Both the position numbers and the translations under genes were made by a program. From the NCBI GenBank assembly GCA_021792635.1, contig JAJYUH010000006.1, positions 62,001 through 126,000 of the forward strand: 64,000 nt of DNA. The letters run 5' to 3'. The notes under the pieces were generated by a model, which worked only from the letters and a program-made list of their open reading frames with translations, ran no database searches and was not told where the DNA came from. The stretch comes from Natronospirales bacterium (lineage in GTDB: Bacteria; Pseudomonadota; Gammaproteobacteria; Natronospirales; REEB76). Below are positions 24,722 to 32,281 of this stretch, one piece after another; the stretch's first letter is position 1; the number at the start of each line of letters is the position of its first letter.

Positions 24722-25270
24722 TCAGTCGGGATACTTGGACCTGCGTGCCGGCGGCTGGCGTCGCGTCCAGCCCAACAGCCAGCCGACGAGACGTCTCACG
24801 GGAGTCGCATACTGATGTTTACGCAACGGCATGGTATCGGCGGCGCGGACATCCAGGTCGGGAACCAGTTCCAGCAGGGCGTCCTTCTGCTCACAGGTGC
24901 GGAAGTACACCACCACCGGCGGATTCTTCGCATCGTACGTTGACGTGCCGCTGCGATGCGTCAGCAGCATGTGCGCGGCGATCTCGCTGTCCTCCGCGAT
25001 GCGCGCCACCTCCTCCTCGGAGGCCACCACGAAATCCAGGGTTACCACCCGTCCATTGGTACGGAACACCTTGACGGCGGTGATTTCCACCAGGCGCTCC
25101 CGCTGTTCGCGTCCAAACACCGTTTTTTCGTCCCAGGCGAGCACCCGATCCCCCACTTTGACATCAGTACCGTAAGGACAAAACAGGCACCGCGCGGAGT
25201 TTACGTTGCGCACATAACTCGGCAGCCGCGCCGGGCCGCTCATCCGTTTCGCTTTTTTCCGCAGGGCCAT
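24722..25270 (-). CDS. Hypothetical protein
   Basis: A 182-residue protein from the ATG at 25270, which has GGAGG seven bases upstream. The N-terminal third is basic with a CLFCPYG pair of cysteines, followed by a beta-rich stretch (RVLAWDEKTVFG, LVEITAVKVFRTNGRVVTLDFVV). A helical region and a very basic C-terminus (GWTRRQPPARRSKYP) complete it. There is no signal peptide or clear membrane helix. I do not recognise the family. It stands alone and converges with the thioesterase gene. Confidence 0.6.
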   Translation of the reverse strand: MALRKKAKRMSGPARLPSYVRNVNSARCLFCPYGTDVKVGDRVLAWDEKTVFGREQRERLVEITAVKVFRTNGRVVTLDFVVASEEEVARIAEDSEIAAHMLLTHRSGTSTYDAKNPPVVVYFRTCEQKDALLELVPDLDVRAADTMPLRKHQYATPVRRLVGWLLGWTRRQPPARRSKYPD

Positions 25271-25438
25271 CACTGTCCTCCATTACTTCAAACCGCGTAG
25301 CGGCTTCCAAGACGCGCACCGCCGCTCCCGGTCCCCGTGGTACGCAACCGCGTGTTCATCTGCTGCGGCTGCCGCAGTGCCCGGTATTTTGACATAAAAC
25401 CATGACGAAGAGGATGGATATGCCGGCAGGGGCAGATC

Positions 25439-26095
25439 TCACCAATGCACCACCGCCTGCCGGGCTGCGGCGTTCCCAGGTCGCGCCACCAGCCCCGTGG
25501 GGCTGAGCGTCACCCGGTACTCGGCCCCGTTCGCCATCGGTAAATAGGTACCGCTGCCGTAGCTCGCGTCCAACAGCCACGGCAACCATCGCTGGTAACG
25601 GTGCGCCAACGACCAACTGTCCTGCCAGGTTGCGGGACCAAGGGACACGGCGCTGTGGAGCGCCGTACGTTCCTGCCGCACGCTGCGGTATCGGCCGCTC
25701 AGGCGATCAAGACGATACAGGGTCTTGAGGCCCAGCACATTGGCGAACCCCCGCCACCTGATGATGCGCGCGTCCAGCTCCCATTCATCGCCGTGCAGAT
25801 CGGTTTCGATCACGCGATTCTCGGCGTAGCTGAGCCGCGCACGGAAATATTGCGGGCCGAGCGCGCGGAAACGCACGGTTGCCACCGGCTGTTCGTAGGT
25901 CAGCTCGAAATAGGTACGCAAATCCAGCGCCAGCAGCGTGATCAACGCCGCGCAGAAGAGCAGCACGAGTCCGCCCAGCGCGCGGCTCATGCCGTTGAGC
26001 GGATGACCATGCACGAGCCGCGCCAGGCCACCAAAGAACACTGCCATGCCGGTGATTGCCACCAGCGCCAATACCGCCCAGCCGATGTACAGCAT
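25439..26095 (-). CDS. Conserved membrane-anchored protein
   Basis: A 218-residue protein with two N-terminal membrane helices (IGWAVLALVAITGMAVFFG and LGGLVLLFCAALITLLALDL) and a C-terminal soluble domain of about 150 residues, probably periplasmic. That domain contains RFRALGPQYFRARL, RWRGFANVLGLKTLYRLDRLSGRY and SLAHRYQRWLPWLLDASYGS. It resembles a conserved gammaproteobacterial family often listed as an uncharacterised membrane or efflux-associated protein; I cannot assign a function. It is divergent from lptM-lysA. Confidence 0.7.
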   Translation of the reverse strand: MLYIGWAVLALVAITGMAVFFGGLARLVHGHPLNGMSRALGGLVLLFCAALITLLALDLRTYFELTYEQPVATVRFRALGPQYFRARLSYAENRVIETDLHGDEWELDARIIRWRGFANVLGLKTLYRLDRLSGRYRSVRQERTALHSAVSLGPATWQDSWSLAHRYQRWLPWLLDASYGSGTYLPMANGAEYRVTLSPTGLVARPGNAAARQAVVHW

Positions 26096-26235
26096 GAAAA
26101 TGACCTCGTCCCATCGGCGGCGTGCGGCACACCTGGTACCGCGGGAAGTTTTGAATCAATCCGGCTTGCCCAACTCTGGCATGGGGTGTACCCGTGCCTG
26201 CACCCAGGCGCCGCCGCAACGTTTATACTTGCCGC

Positions 26236-26433
26236 ATGCGCCACACACTCGCCGCTTTGGCCGCCGCCGTGTTCACGGCCGCACTGGCCGGTTGTGGTCA
26301 GAAGGGGCCGCTCTACCTGCCGGTCACGCCACCGCGGACTCTTCCGCCCATGCCGCCGCAGGCGCCTGCGGCCGCCACCCGGCATCCTGCTCAACCGGTC
26401 CAACCGCCGCCGAGCGGGGGAACAAAACCCTGA
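26236..26433 (+). CDS. lptM: LPS translocon maturation chaperone LptM (YifL-like lipoprotein)
   Basis: A 65-residue lipoprotein with signal peptide and lipobox LAGC, immediately followed by the family signature GQKGPLYLP and a Pro-rich tail. LptM mimics lipopolysaccharide and assists disulfide maturation of the LptDE translocon in the outer membrane. A TATACT hexamer at 26224-26229 lies just before the ATG and no ribosome binding site is visible, so the message may be leaderless. It is directly followed by lysA, the common gammaproteobacterial order. Confidence 0.88.
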   Translation: MRHTLAALAAAVFTAALAGCGQKGPLYLPVTPPRTLPPMPPQAPAAATRHPAQPVQPPPSGGTKP

Positions 26434-26441
26434 GCAGGTTG

Positions 26442-27716
26442 GTGCCCCGGAATCCATCCGTGTCTTCCTCCCGCTGCAGTTACCGCGACGGCGTCCTGCA
26501 GGTTGAGAAGGCAAGTCTGCCGGTTCTGGCGCAGCATTTCGGCACGCCTTTGTACGTGTATTCCCGCCGCGCCATCACCGAGGCGTGGCAGGGCTTTGCC
26601 CGGCCGCTCGCCGGCACACCGCACCTGGCATGTTATGCCGTCAAAGCCAACAGCACGCTTGCCATCCTGCAGTTGCTGGCGCAACTCGGCGCCGGTTTCG
26701 ACATCGTCTCCGTGGGCGAACTGCAGCGGGTGCTGCGCGCCGGCGGTGACCCGCGGCGTATCGTGTTCTCCGGCGTGGGCAAGCGTACGGACGAGTTGCT
26801 GCGGGCGCTGGATGCGGGCATCCACTGCTTCAATGTGGAATCGGAAACGGAACTGCTGCGGCTCAACGAATTGACGCTGGCCCGCGGCACGCGCGCGGCG
26901 GTGGCATTGCGCATCAACCCAGACGTGGAAAGCGGCACCCATCCGCACGTCGCCACCGGCCACGGCGCGGCCAAGTTCGGCATTGACCCAGCCCGTGCCG
27001 AAGCCGTGGCACTCAATATGGGAAAATTTCCCGGGATATGCCTCACGGGGCTGGCCTGCCATGTGGGCTCGCAACTTGTGCAGGCGGCGCCCTGGCGCGC
27101 GGCGGCAAAGCGGCTCGCGCAACTCGCGGACCGCCTCGCGGCGCAGGGTATTACGCTCGCGCATCTCGATTTCGGCGGCGGCTTTCCCGTGCGCTATCAT
27201 GACGAATCCCTGCCTGACACAGGCGCGTTGTTGAAAGAGTTCCGCACGCTGGCGGAAGCGCGCGGTCTTGGCATGCTGATTGAACCGGGTCGCGCCATCG
27301 TCGCCGGCGCCGGCGTGCTGTTGACCCGCGTGGAATACGTGAAGCCGACGCCGCACGGCCGTTTCGTGATCGTGGACGCCGGCATGACGGAGCTCATCCG
27401 CCCGGCGCTGTATGATGCCTGGCATGAGATCCGTGCGGTGATATCACGCACCGAGGCAAAGGCGGAGTGGTGCGATGTGGTGGGACCGGTGTGCGAGTCG
27501 GCGGATTTTTTCGCCCGTGACCGTCGGCTCGCCGTACAAGCAGGTGATCTGCTGGCGGTCATGGATGCGGGGGCTTACGGATTCTCCATGAGTTCAAATT
27601 ACAATTCCCGGCCGCGCGCTGCCGAAGTGCTGGTGGATGGCGAACACGTAACGCTCATCCGGCGCCGCGAAACACTCGACGACTTGATGGCACTGGAAGA
27701 ATTGCTGCCTGAATGA
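26442..27716 (+). CDS. lysA: Diaminopimelate decarboxylase
   Basis: A PLP-dependent enzyme that makes L-lysine from meso-diaminopimelate in the last step of lysine synthesis. With the GTG at 26442 the product has 424 residues; GTG at 26460 is an alternative, and the ribosome binding site is weak in both cases. CYAVKANS carries the PLP Lys (about residue 68). HVGSQ, LDFGGGFPV, EPGRAIV and CESADFF are the family blocks, the last with the active-site Cys from the partner subunit. It begins nine bases after lptM. dapF, which follows lysA in many relatives, is not here; a vapBC module follows instead. Confidence 0.95.
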   Translation: MPRNPSVSSSRCSYRDGVLQVEKASLPVLAQHFGTPLYVYSRRAITEAWQGFARPLAGTPHLACYAVKANSTLAILQLLAQLGAGFDIVSVGELQRVLRAGGDPRRIVFSGVGKRTDELLRALDAGIHCFNVESETELLRLNELTLARGTRAAVALRINPDVESGTHPHVATGHGAAKFGIDPARAEAVALNMGKFPGICLTGLACHVGSQLVQAAPWRAAAKRLAQLADRLAAQGITLAHLDFGGGFPVRYHDESLPDTGALLKEFRTLAEARGLGMLIEPGRAIVAGAGVLLTRVEYVKPTPHGRFVIVDAGMTELIRPALYDAWHEIRAVISRTEAKAEWCDVVGPVCESADFFARDRRLAVQAGDLLAVMDAGAYGFSMSSNYNSRPRAAEVLVDGEHVTLIRRRETLDDLMALEELLPE

Positions 27717-27794
27717 TGGGCTTGGGCTGCGGGATCCCGCCATCCCGGCCCGATTGCCTTCCGCTGGTGTGTACGGTTGCGGCCCCATGCCGTA

Positions 27795-27824
27795 GGTATT
27801 ACCATTAAGAATGTAAGTAATACC
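27795..27824. promoter_or_regulatory. Operator-like inverted repeat of the vapBC module
   Basis: GGTATTAC (27795-27802) and GTAATACC (27817-27824) form a perfect 8-bp inverted repeat with a 14-base spacer, 13 bases upstream of the vapB start. AbrB-type VapB antitoxins bind such repeats with their toxin and repress their own promoter. The AT-rich spacer probably contains promoter elements. Confidence 0.65.
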
Positions 27825-27836
27825 TTGGGAGACGAT

Positions 27837-28073
27837 ATGAATACCGCACTCACGAGCAAAGGGCAGGTTACCATCCCCAAGAAGATCCGCGACGCGCTGC
27901 AATTGGCGCCTGGCAGCCGCGTGGAATTCAACGTCAATGCCGACGGCCAGGTGGTGCTGCACAAGGCGGGCGCACCACGACGCGGCAAATCGGACCGCTT
28001 CGAGCGGACGCGCGGCCGGGCCGAGGTCAAATGGCGCACCGACCAGCTCATGGCCATGCTGCGGGCCGATTGA
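27837..28073 (+). CDS. vapB: AbrB-type antitoxin VapB
   Basis: A 78-residue antitoxin. The first 45 residues are a SpoVT/AbrB swapped-hairpin DNA-binding domain (LTSKGQVTIPKKIRDAL, PGSRVEFNVNADGQVVL). The basic C-terminal tail (FERTRGRAEVKWRTDQLMAML) would bind and block the PIN toxin. TGGGAGA upstream is a fair ribosome binding site. Its stop overlaps the toxin start (TGATG), so the two proteins are made in a coupled way. The inverted repeat just upstream is the likely autoregulatory site. Confidence 0.93.
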   Translation: MNTALTSKGQVTIPKKIRDALQLAPGSRVEFNVNADGQVVLHKAGAPRRGKSDRFERTRGRAEVKWRTDQLMAMLRAD

Positions 28074-28474
28074 TGCTCTTGGTGGACACCAATGTGCTCG
28101 CGGATGTGCTGGCAGACGATCCCGAGTGGGCCGGCTGGTCCATCCGCCGCCTGCGGGCGCAGGCGCAGGTACACGAACTGGCGATCAATCCCGTTATTTA
28201 CGCCGAGCTTTCGCTGGCCTTTGTCACGATCGAGGAACTGGACCGGGTGGTACGCGACCTCGCCCTGAGCGTGCTGCAGCTTCCCCCTCCCGCCCTGTTT
28301 CTCGCCGGCAAGGCCTTCGCCAAATACCGCCGCACCGGTGGGCGCAAGCGCAATGTGCTCGCCGATTTCTTCATCGGTGCCCACGCGGCGGTGCTCGGTT
28401 GTGGCATCCTGACACGCGATGCCTGGCGATACCGCTCTTATTTCCCGACCGTGCTCCTGATAACTCCAGACTGA
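28073..28474 (+). CDS. vapC: PIN-domain toxin VapC
   Basis: A 133-residue PIN-domain ribonuclease. LLVDTNVLADVL supplies the first acidic residue (Asp5), YAELS the central Glu, and NVLADFFIGAHA plus LTRDAWRY the C-terminal Asp residues that hold the metal. VapC toxins cleave tRNA or rRNA when freed from VapB. All acidic positions seem present, so the toxin is probably active. It ends 38 bases before polA. The module looks like a cassette inserted between lysA and polA. Confidence 0.93.
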   Translation: MLLVDTNVLADVLADDPEWAGWSIRRLRAQAQVHELAINPVIYAELSLAFVTIEELDRVVRDLALSVLQLPPPALFLAGKAFAKYRRTGGRKRNVLADFFIGAHAAVLGCGILTRDAWRYRSYFPTVLLITPD

Positions 28475-28512
28475 CCGATCACAAGACATCAGCCCGCCTT
28501 ACACTTAATTGC

Positions 28513-31305
28513 ATGCCTGAAAACGCAAACACTGACGCAGCTGCGACGAACGCCCAACCAAAACCGCTGATCCTGGTGGACGGCTCGTCGTATCTGTACC
28601 GCGCCTTTTATGCACTGCCGCCGCTGAGCAACTCGAAAGGCGAGCCTACCGGCGCGGTACGCGGCGTGGCGGCGATGCTCAAGAAGCTGCTGGCGGATTA
28701 CGCCCCCGAGAAAGTCGCGGTGGTGTTCGACGCCCGCGGCAAAACCTTCCGCGACGAACTGTTTGCGGAGTACAAGGCCAACCGTCCGCCCATGCCGGAT
28801 GACATGAGCACGCAGATTGAGCCGTTGCGTGCGCTGGTCAAGGCGCTCGGTTTCCCGGTGTTGCAGATCAGCGGCGTGGAGGCGGACGATGTGATCGGCA
28901 CGCTGGCACGGGAAACCGCTGAGACCGGCCGTCCGGTGCTCATCTCCACCGGCGACAAGGACATGGCGCAACTGGTGAACCCGCTGGTGACGCTGGTGAA
29001 CACCATGACCGGCACCACCCTCGACCGGGACGGAGTGAAGGAAAAGTTCGGCGTGTGGCCGGAGCAGATCATTGATTATCTGGCGCTGGTGGGCGACAGC
29101 TCCGACAACATCCCCGGTGTGACCGGTATCGGCCCCAAGACTGCGGCGCCGCTGCTGGCACATTTCGGCACGCTGACAGCGATGTACGCACGGCTGAGCG
29201 AAATTCCAACCCTGGCCCTCCGCGGCGCAAAACAGTTGCCGGAAAAACTCCGCGCCCACCGCGAACAGGCCATGCTCTCGCGTCAGCTCGCCGTCATCCG
29301 CTGTGACCTCGAGTTGCCGGCAAAACCCGAGGATCTCGCCATGCGCGCACCGGACCTGGGTAGCTTGCGGGAGCTATATACGCGTCTCGAATTCAAAAGC
29401 TGGCTGCGCCAGCTTGACGGCGATACGCAGGAAAATACGGATAGAGCTGCCCCGATGGTCGTTTCTTCTGCACGCAGCACGCAGCACGCAGCACCTGCGC
29501 CCAACTATGAAGCCATCCTGGACTGGGCTGCTCTGGATAAATGGATGGCAAAACTCGAAGCAGCCGACCTGTTCGCCTTCGACACCGAGACCACCAGCCT
29601 GGATTACATGCGGGCGGAAATCGTCGGTGTATCCTTCGCGGTGAAGGCGGGCGAGGCGGCCTACGTGCCGCTGGCACACGCATACGCGGACGCGCCCCGG
29701 CAACTCGACCGTGAAGCGGTGCTGCGGCGCCTCAAGCCGCTGCTTGAAGATCCCCGGCGGTCGAAGCTGGGGCAGCATCTCAAGTACGACGCGCATGTAC
29801 TCAGAAACCACGGTGTGGAACTCCAAGGCATGCGTTACGACTCCATGCTGGAGTCCTACGTGCTCGACAGCACCGCCAGCCGCCACGATATGGATTCGCT
29901 GGCGGAGAAATATCTGCGTTACCGGACCATTCATTACGCGGATGTGGCCGGCAAGGGCGCAAAACAAATCCGTTTCGACGAGGTGCGCGTCGAGGACGCC
30001 ACGCGCTACTCGGCTGAGGATGCCGACATTACCCTGCGCCTGCACGCGGCCCTGTGGCCGCGGCTCAGCTCGATCCCCGCGTTGCGCAAGGTGTTCGAGG
30101 AAATCGAGATGCCGCTGGTGCCGGTGCTGCTGGACATGGAGCACGACGGTGTGCTCATAGACACAGCCATGCTCAGGGAGCAGAGCCGTGAAATAACCCA
30201 GGCGTTGCACGCGCTGGAAAAGCACGCCCACGAACTCGCCGGCGGCGGGTTCAATCTGGATTCCCCCAGGCAATTGCAGGCCATCCTGTTCGAGAAAATG
30301 CAGTTGCCGGTCCTGCGCAAGACTCCCGGCGGCCAGCCGTCCACGGCAGAGGATGTGCTGGAAGAGCTGGCCGGTGATTTCGAACTGCCCAGGGTGATTC
30401 TTGAATACCGCGGCCTGAACAAGCTCAAATCCACCTACACCGACAAGCTGCCGGAACAGGTGAATCCCGCCACCGGCCGGGTGCATACTTCCTACCATCA
30501 GGCGGTCGCGGCCACCGGCCGGCTGTCCTCCTCGGATCCCAATCTGCAGAATATCCCGGTGCGCACCGCGGAAGGCCGCCGCATCCGCCAGGCCTTCATC
30601 GCCCCCAAGGGTTACCGAATCCTCGCCGCGGATTACTCCCAGATCGAATTACGCATCATGGCGCATCTTTCCGGGGACGCGGGCCTGCTGCATGCCTTCA
30701 CCAAAGGCATGGATATCCATCGGGCAACCGCCGCGGAAGTTTTCGCCGTTGCGCCGGAAAAGATTACCGACGAGCAGCGCCGCTCGGCAAAAGCCATCAA
30801 CTTCGGATTGATCTACGGCATGTCCGCCTTCGGCCTGGCCAAGCAACTGGGTATCGAGCGCGCCGCGGCGCAAGCCTATGTGGACCTGTACTTCACCCGC
30901 TATCCCGGCGTGAAGGACTTCATGGAACACACCCGTGCGCTCGCCCGTGAACAGGGTTATGTGGAAACCGTATTCGGCCGGCGGCTGTATCTGCCCGACA
31001 TCCGCGCACGCAACGCACAACTGCGTCAGTACGCGGAACGCACCGCCATCAATGCGCCCATGCAGGGTACCGCCGCCGATATCATCAAGCGCGCCATGAT
31101 CGCCCTGCACTCCTGGCTGAAGGCAAGCGCCATGCCCGCGCGCATGATTATGCAGGTCCACGATGAGCTGGTGTTCGAAGTGCAGGAAAAGGCGCTGGAT
31201 AGCGTGAGACACGAGGTCGTGAAACTCATGGCCGGCGCCGCACAACTCAAGGTAGCGCTGGTGGTGGACGTGGGCGTGGGCTTGAACTGGGATGAAGCCC
31301 ATTGA
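28513..31305 (+). CDS. polA: DNA polymerase I
   Basis: A 930-residue three-domain polymerase for Okazaki fragment maturation and repair. Residues 1-300 are the 5' nuclease (LVDGSSYLYRAFYALP, GVEADDVIGTLA, GDSSDNIPG). A 3'-5' proofreading domain starts near 350 with FAFDTETTSLDYM, keeping the catalytic Asp and Glu. The polymerase domain shows motif A (DYSQIELRIMAHLSGD), motif B (RRSAKAINFGLIYG) and motif C (VHDELVFEV). I choose the ATG at 28513; upstream sequence in this frame is vapC in another frame. The linker between the nuclease and proofreading domains is encoded in part by a heptanucleotide repeat. engB follows in the next conserved position, as in other gammaproteobacteria. Confidence 0.97.
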   Translation: MPENANTDAAATNAQPKPLILVDGSSYLYRAFYALPPLSNSKGEPTGAVRGVAAMLKKLLADYAPEKVAVVFDARGKTFRDELFAEYKANRPPMPDDMSTQIEPLRALVKALGFPVLQISGVEADDVIGTLARETAETGRPVLISTGDKDMAQLVNPLVTLVNTMTGTTLDRDGVKEKFGVWPEQIIDYLALVGDSSDNIPGVTGIGPKTAAPLLAHFGTLTAMYARLSEIPTLALRGAKQLPEKLRAHREQAMLSRQLAVIRCDLELPAKPEDLAMRAPDLGSLRELYTRLEFKSWLRQLDGDTQENTDRAAPMVVSSARSTQHAAPAPNYEAILDWAALDKWMAKLEAADLFAFDTETTSLDYMRAEIVGVSFAVKAGEAAYVPLAHAYADAPRQLDREAVLRRLKPLLEDPRRSKLGQHLKYDAHVLRNHGVELQGMRYDSMLESYVLDSTASRHDMDSLAEKYLRYRTIHYADVAGKGAKQIRFDEVRVEDATRYSAEDADITLRLHAALWPRLSSIPALRKVFEEIEMPLVPVLLDMEHDGVLIDTAMLREQSREITQALHALEKHAHELAGGGFNLDSPRQLQAILFEKMQLPVLRKTPGGQPSTAEDVLEELAGDFELPRVILEYRGLNKLKSTYTDKLPEQVNPATGRVHTSYHQAVAATGRLSSSDPNLQNIPVRTAEGRRIRQAFIAPKGYRILAADYSQIELRIMAHLSGDAGLLHAFTKGMDIHRATAAEVFAVAPEKITDEQRRSAKAINFGLIYGMSAFGLAKQLGIERAAAQAYVDLYFTRYPGVKDFMEHTRALAREQGYVETVFGRRLYLPDIRARNAQLRQYAERTAINAPMQGTAADIIKRAMIALHSWLKASAMPARMIMQVHDELVFEVQEKALDSVRHEVVKLMAGAAQLKVALVVDVGVGLNWDEAH
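29471..29494 (+). repeat. Three-copy CACGCAG tandem repeat inside polA
   Basis: CACGCAG occurs three times in a row (29471-29491), followed by CAC. It encodes part of the interdomain linker (ARSTQHAA). Because the unit is seven bases, gain or loss of one copy would shift the frame between the 5' nuclease and the Klenow part. Confidence 0.8.
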
Positions 31306-31444
31306 ACACGGGTACCGTCCGACATCCCCGCGTGTGGATAAATATGCGGAAGTGCTTGCGATAAATTACCTGGATTCAACGACTTGAGGTCAAAAACCGC
31401 ATTTTTCACCCGTTCAGGAACTTTTTCACGGACTGAATCTCAAA

Positions 31445-31572
31445 CCCCATGAGCATCGCAACGGTGCTCACCCCGCTCGCCTCCCTAGAGCGGGAAAGCA
31501 GCCCGGTCTCCCCAAGCCGGGTGAAGCGATTAACCCCGGCGTTTTTCCCCTTTGGCGCCGGGGTTTCTTTTT
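31445..31572 (+). ncRNA. Candidate small RNA between polA and engB with C-rich hairpin loops
   Basis: Four hairpins follow one another. 31451-31469: 8-bp stem (one G-U pair), loop CAA. 31472-31494: CCCGCTC/GAGCGGG, loop GCCTCCCTA. 31502-31521: CCCGG/CCGGG, loop TCTCCCCAAG. 31534-31563: CCCCGGCG/CGCCGGGG, followed by a U-tract. Three of the loops are runs of C and U complementary to Shine-Dalgarno sequences. The polA-engB gap encodes Spot 42 in enterics and vibrios and ErsA in Pseudomonas, so position supports a trans-acting RNA. The 5' end is uncertain; no strong promoter was identified between the polA stop and 31445. Sequence similarity to Spot 42 or ErsA was not established. Confidence 0.62.
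31534..31572 (+). terminator. Rho-independent terminator
   Basis: CCCCGGCG at 31534-31541 pairs perfectly with CGCCGGGG at 31556-31563 and is followed at once by TTTCTTTTT (31564-31572). It would end the candidate small RNA and any readthrough from polA. Confidence 0.88.
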
Positions 31573-31581
31573 CCCCCCGTC

Positions 31582-31600
31582 ATTATGTCCCTGATGCACA
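31582..31600 (+). repeat. Left 19-bp inverted repeat
   Basis: The sequence ATTATGTCCCTGATGCACA reads inward here and is repeated exactly, inverted, at 35701-35719. It starts ten bases after the U-tract of the terminator. Confidence 0.85.
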
Positions 31601-31881
31601 TGACAATTCCAAAGCCAGCCGCTAAGGTAGCGGCCTATGGCGCGATACATCTCTCTTCACCTGAATACGAGCCCGATCCTATACCTTGGGAGTCCTCACC
31701 AGGATCCAACGGCGGCTGGGGGTCGAGAAGACTGAACTGGCTGTTACCGCGAGGCGAGTGAAACTCGACCAACTGGACGCCCAGATCAAGGCTGTCGCCC
31801 CGGGAATAGACTCATCGCAAATTCGGGGGGACTTGGCGGGCGGGCTCCCGCCACACTTGGCCCAAGGGAGCGTTTAACCGG
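31601..31881. other. Left part of the cassette, no gene assigned
   Basis: Short open frames exist, for example 31686-31877, but none has family features or a convincing start. The sequence could be the remains of a gene; nothing was recognised on either strand. Confidence 0.3.
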
Positions 31882-32208
31882 GTGCTGGCGGATGTCCTCC
31901 AGGGGAGCATTTTGACGGATGACGCAATATCACGGGTTGCAACGGCCTTGGACGTATCGGAGGATCCCGAGGAATTCCGGTATTTCCGGGCCTGGTGGTG
32001 GCCGCTCCGGTACTGGGTCGCTGACGGGTTCGTTGAACGGTACATCCTACGTGTGGACGGGGTTCGGCAAATACTGTGGCACTGGATCGATCCAACCCTA
32101 CGAGAGCGCAGGCCCCGCCATAAACAGGAATTCCCCGGAGCGTTTGTTGCCGTTACCGCAGCCACGCCCATCTTCCGACAGCCCGGCACTGAACACACGG
32201 CCCACTGA
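31882..32208 (+). CDS. Hypothetical protein (doubtful)
   Basis: An open frame of 108 codons with a protein-like, Trp-rich middle (FRYFRAWWWPLRYWVADGF, GVRQILWHWIDPTL) and an acidic start (DDAISRVATALDVSEDPEE). It resembles no family I know and may be a gene fragment, since the frame is also open upstream of the chosen start. It lies in the cassette bounded by the inverted repeats and converges with the exporter gene. Confidence 0.3.
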   Translation: MLADVLQGSILTDDAISRVATALDVSEDPEEFRYFRAWWWPLRYWVADGFVERYILRVDGVRQILWHWIDPTLRERRPRHKQEFPGAFVAVTAATPIFRQPGTEHTAH

Positions 32209-32281
32209 ATTGGCGAGCTGTTTCCCTGTCTGGATATTCCACGATCTCCGAGGGGCTCCGATCCAGCTCGCGGTTCGGGAG

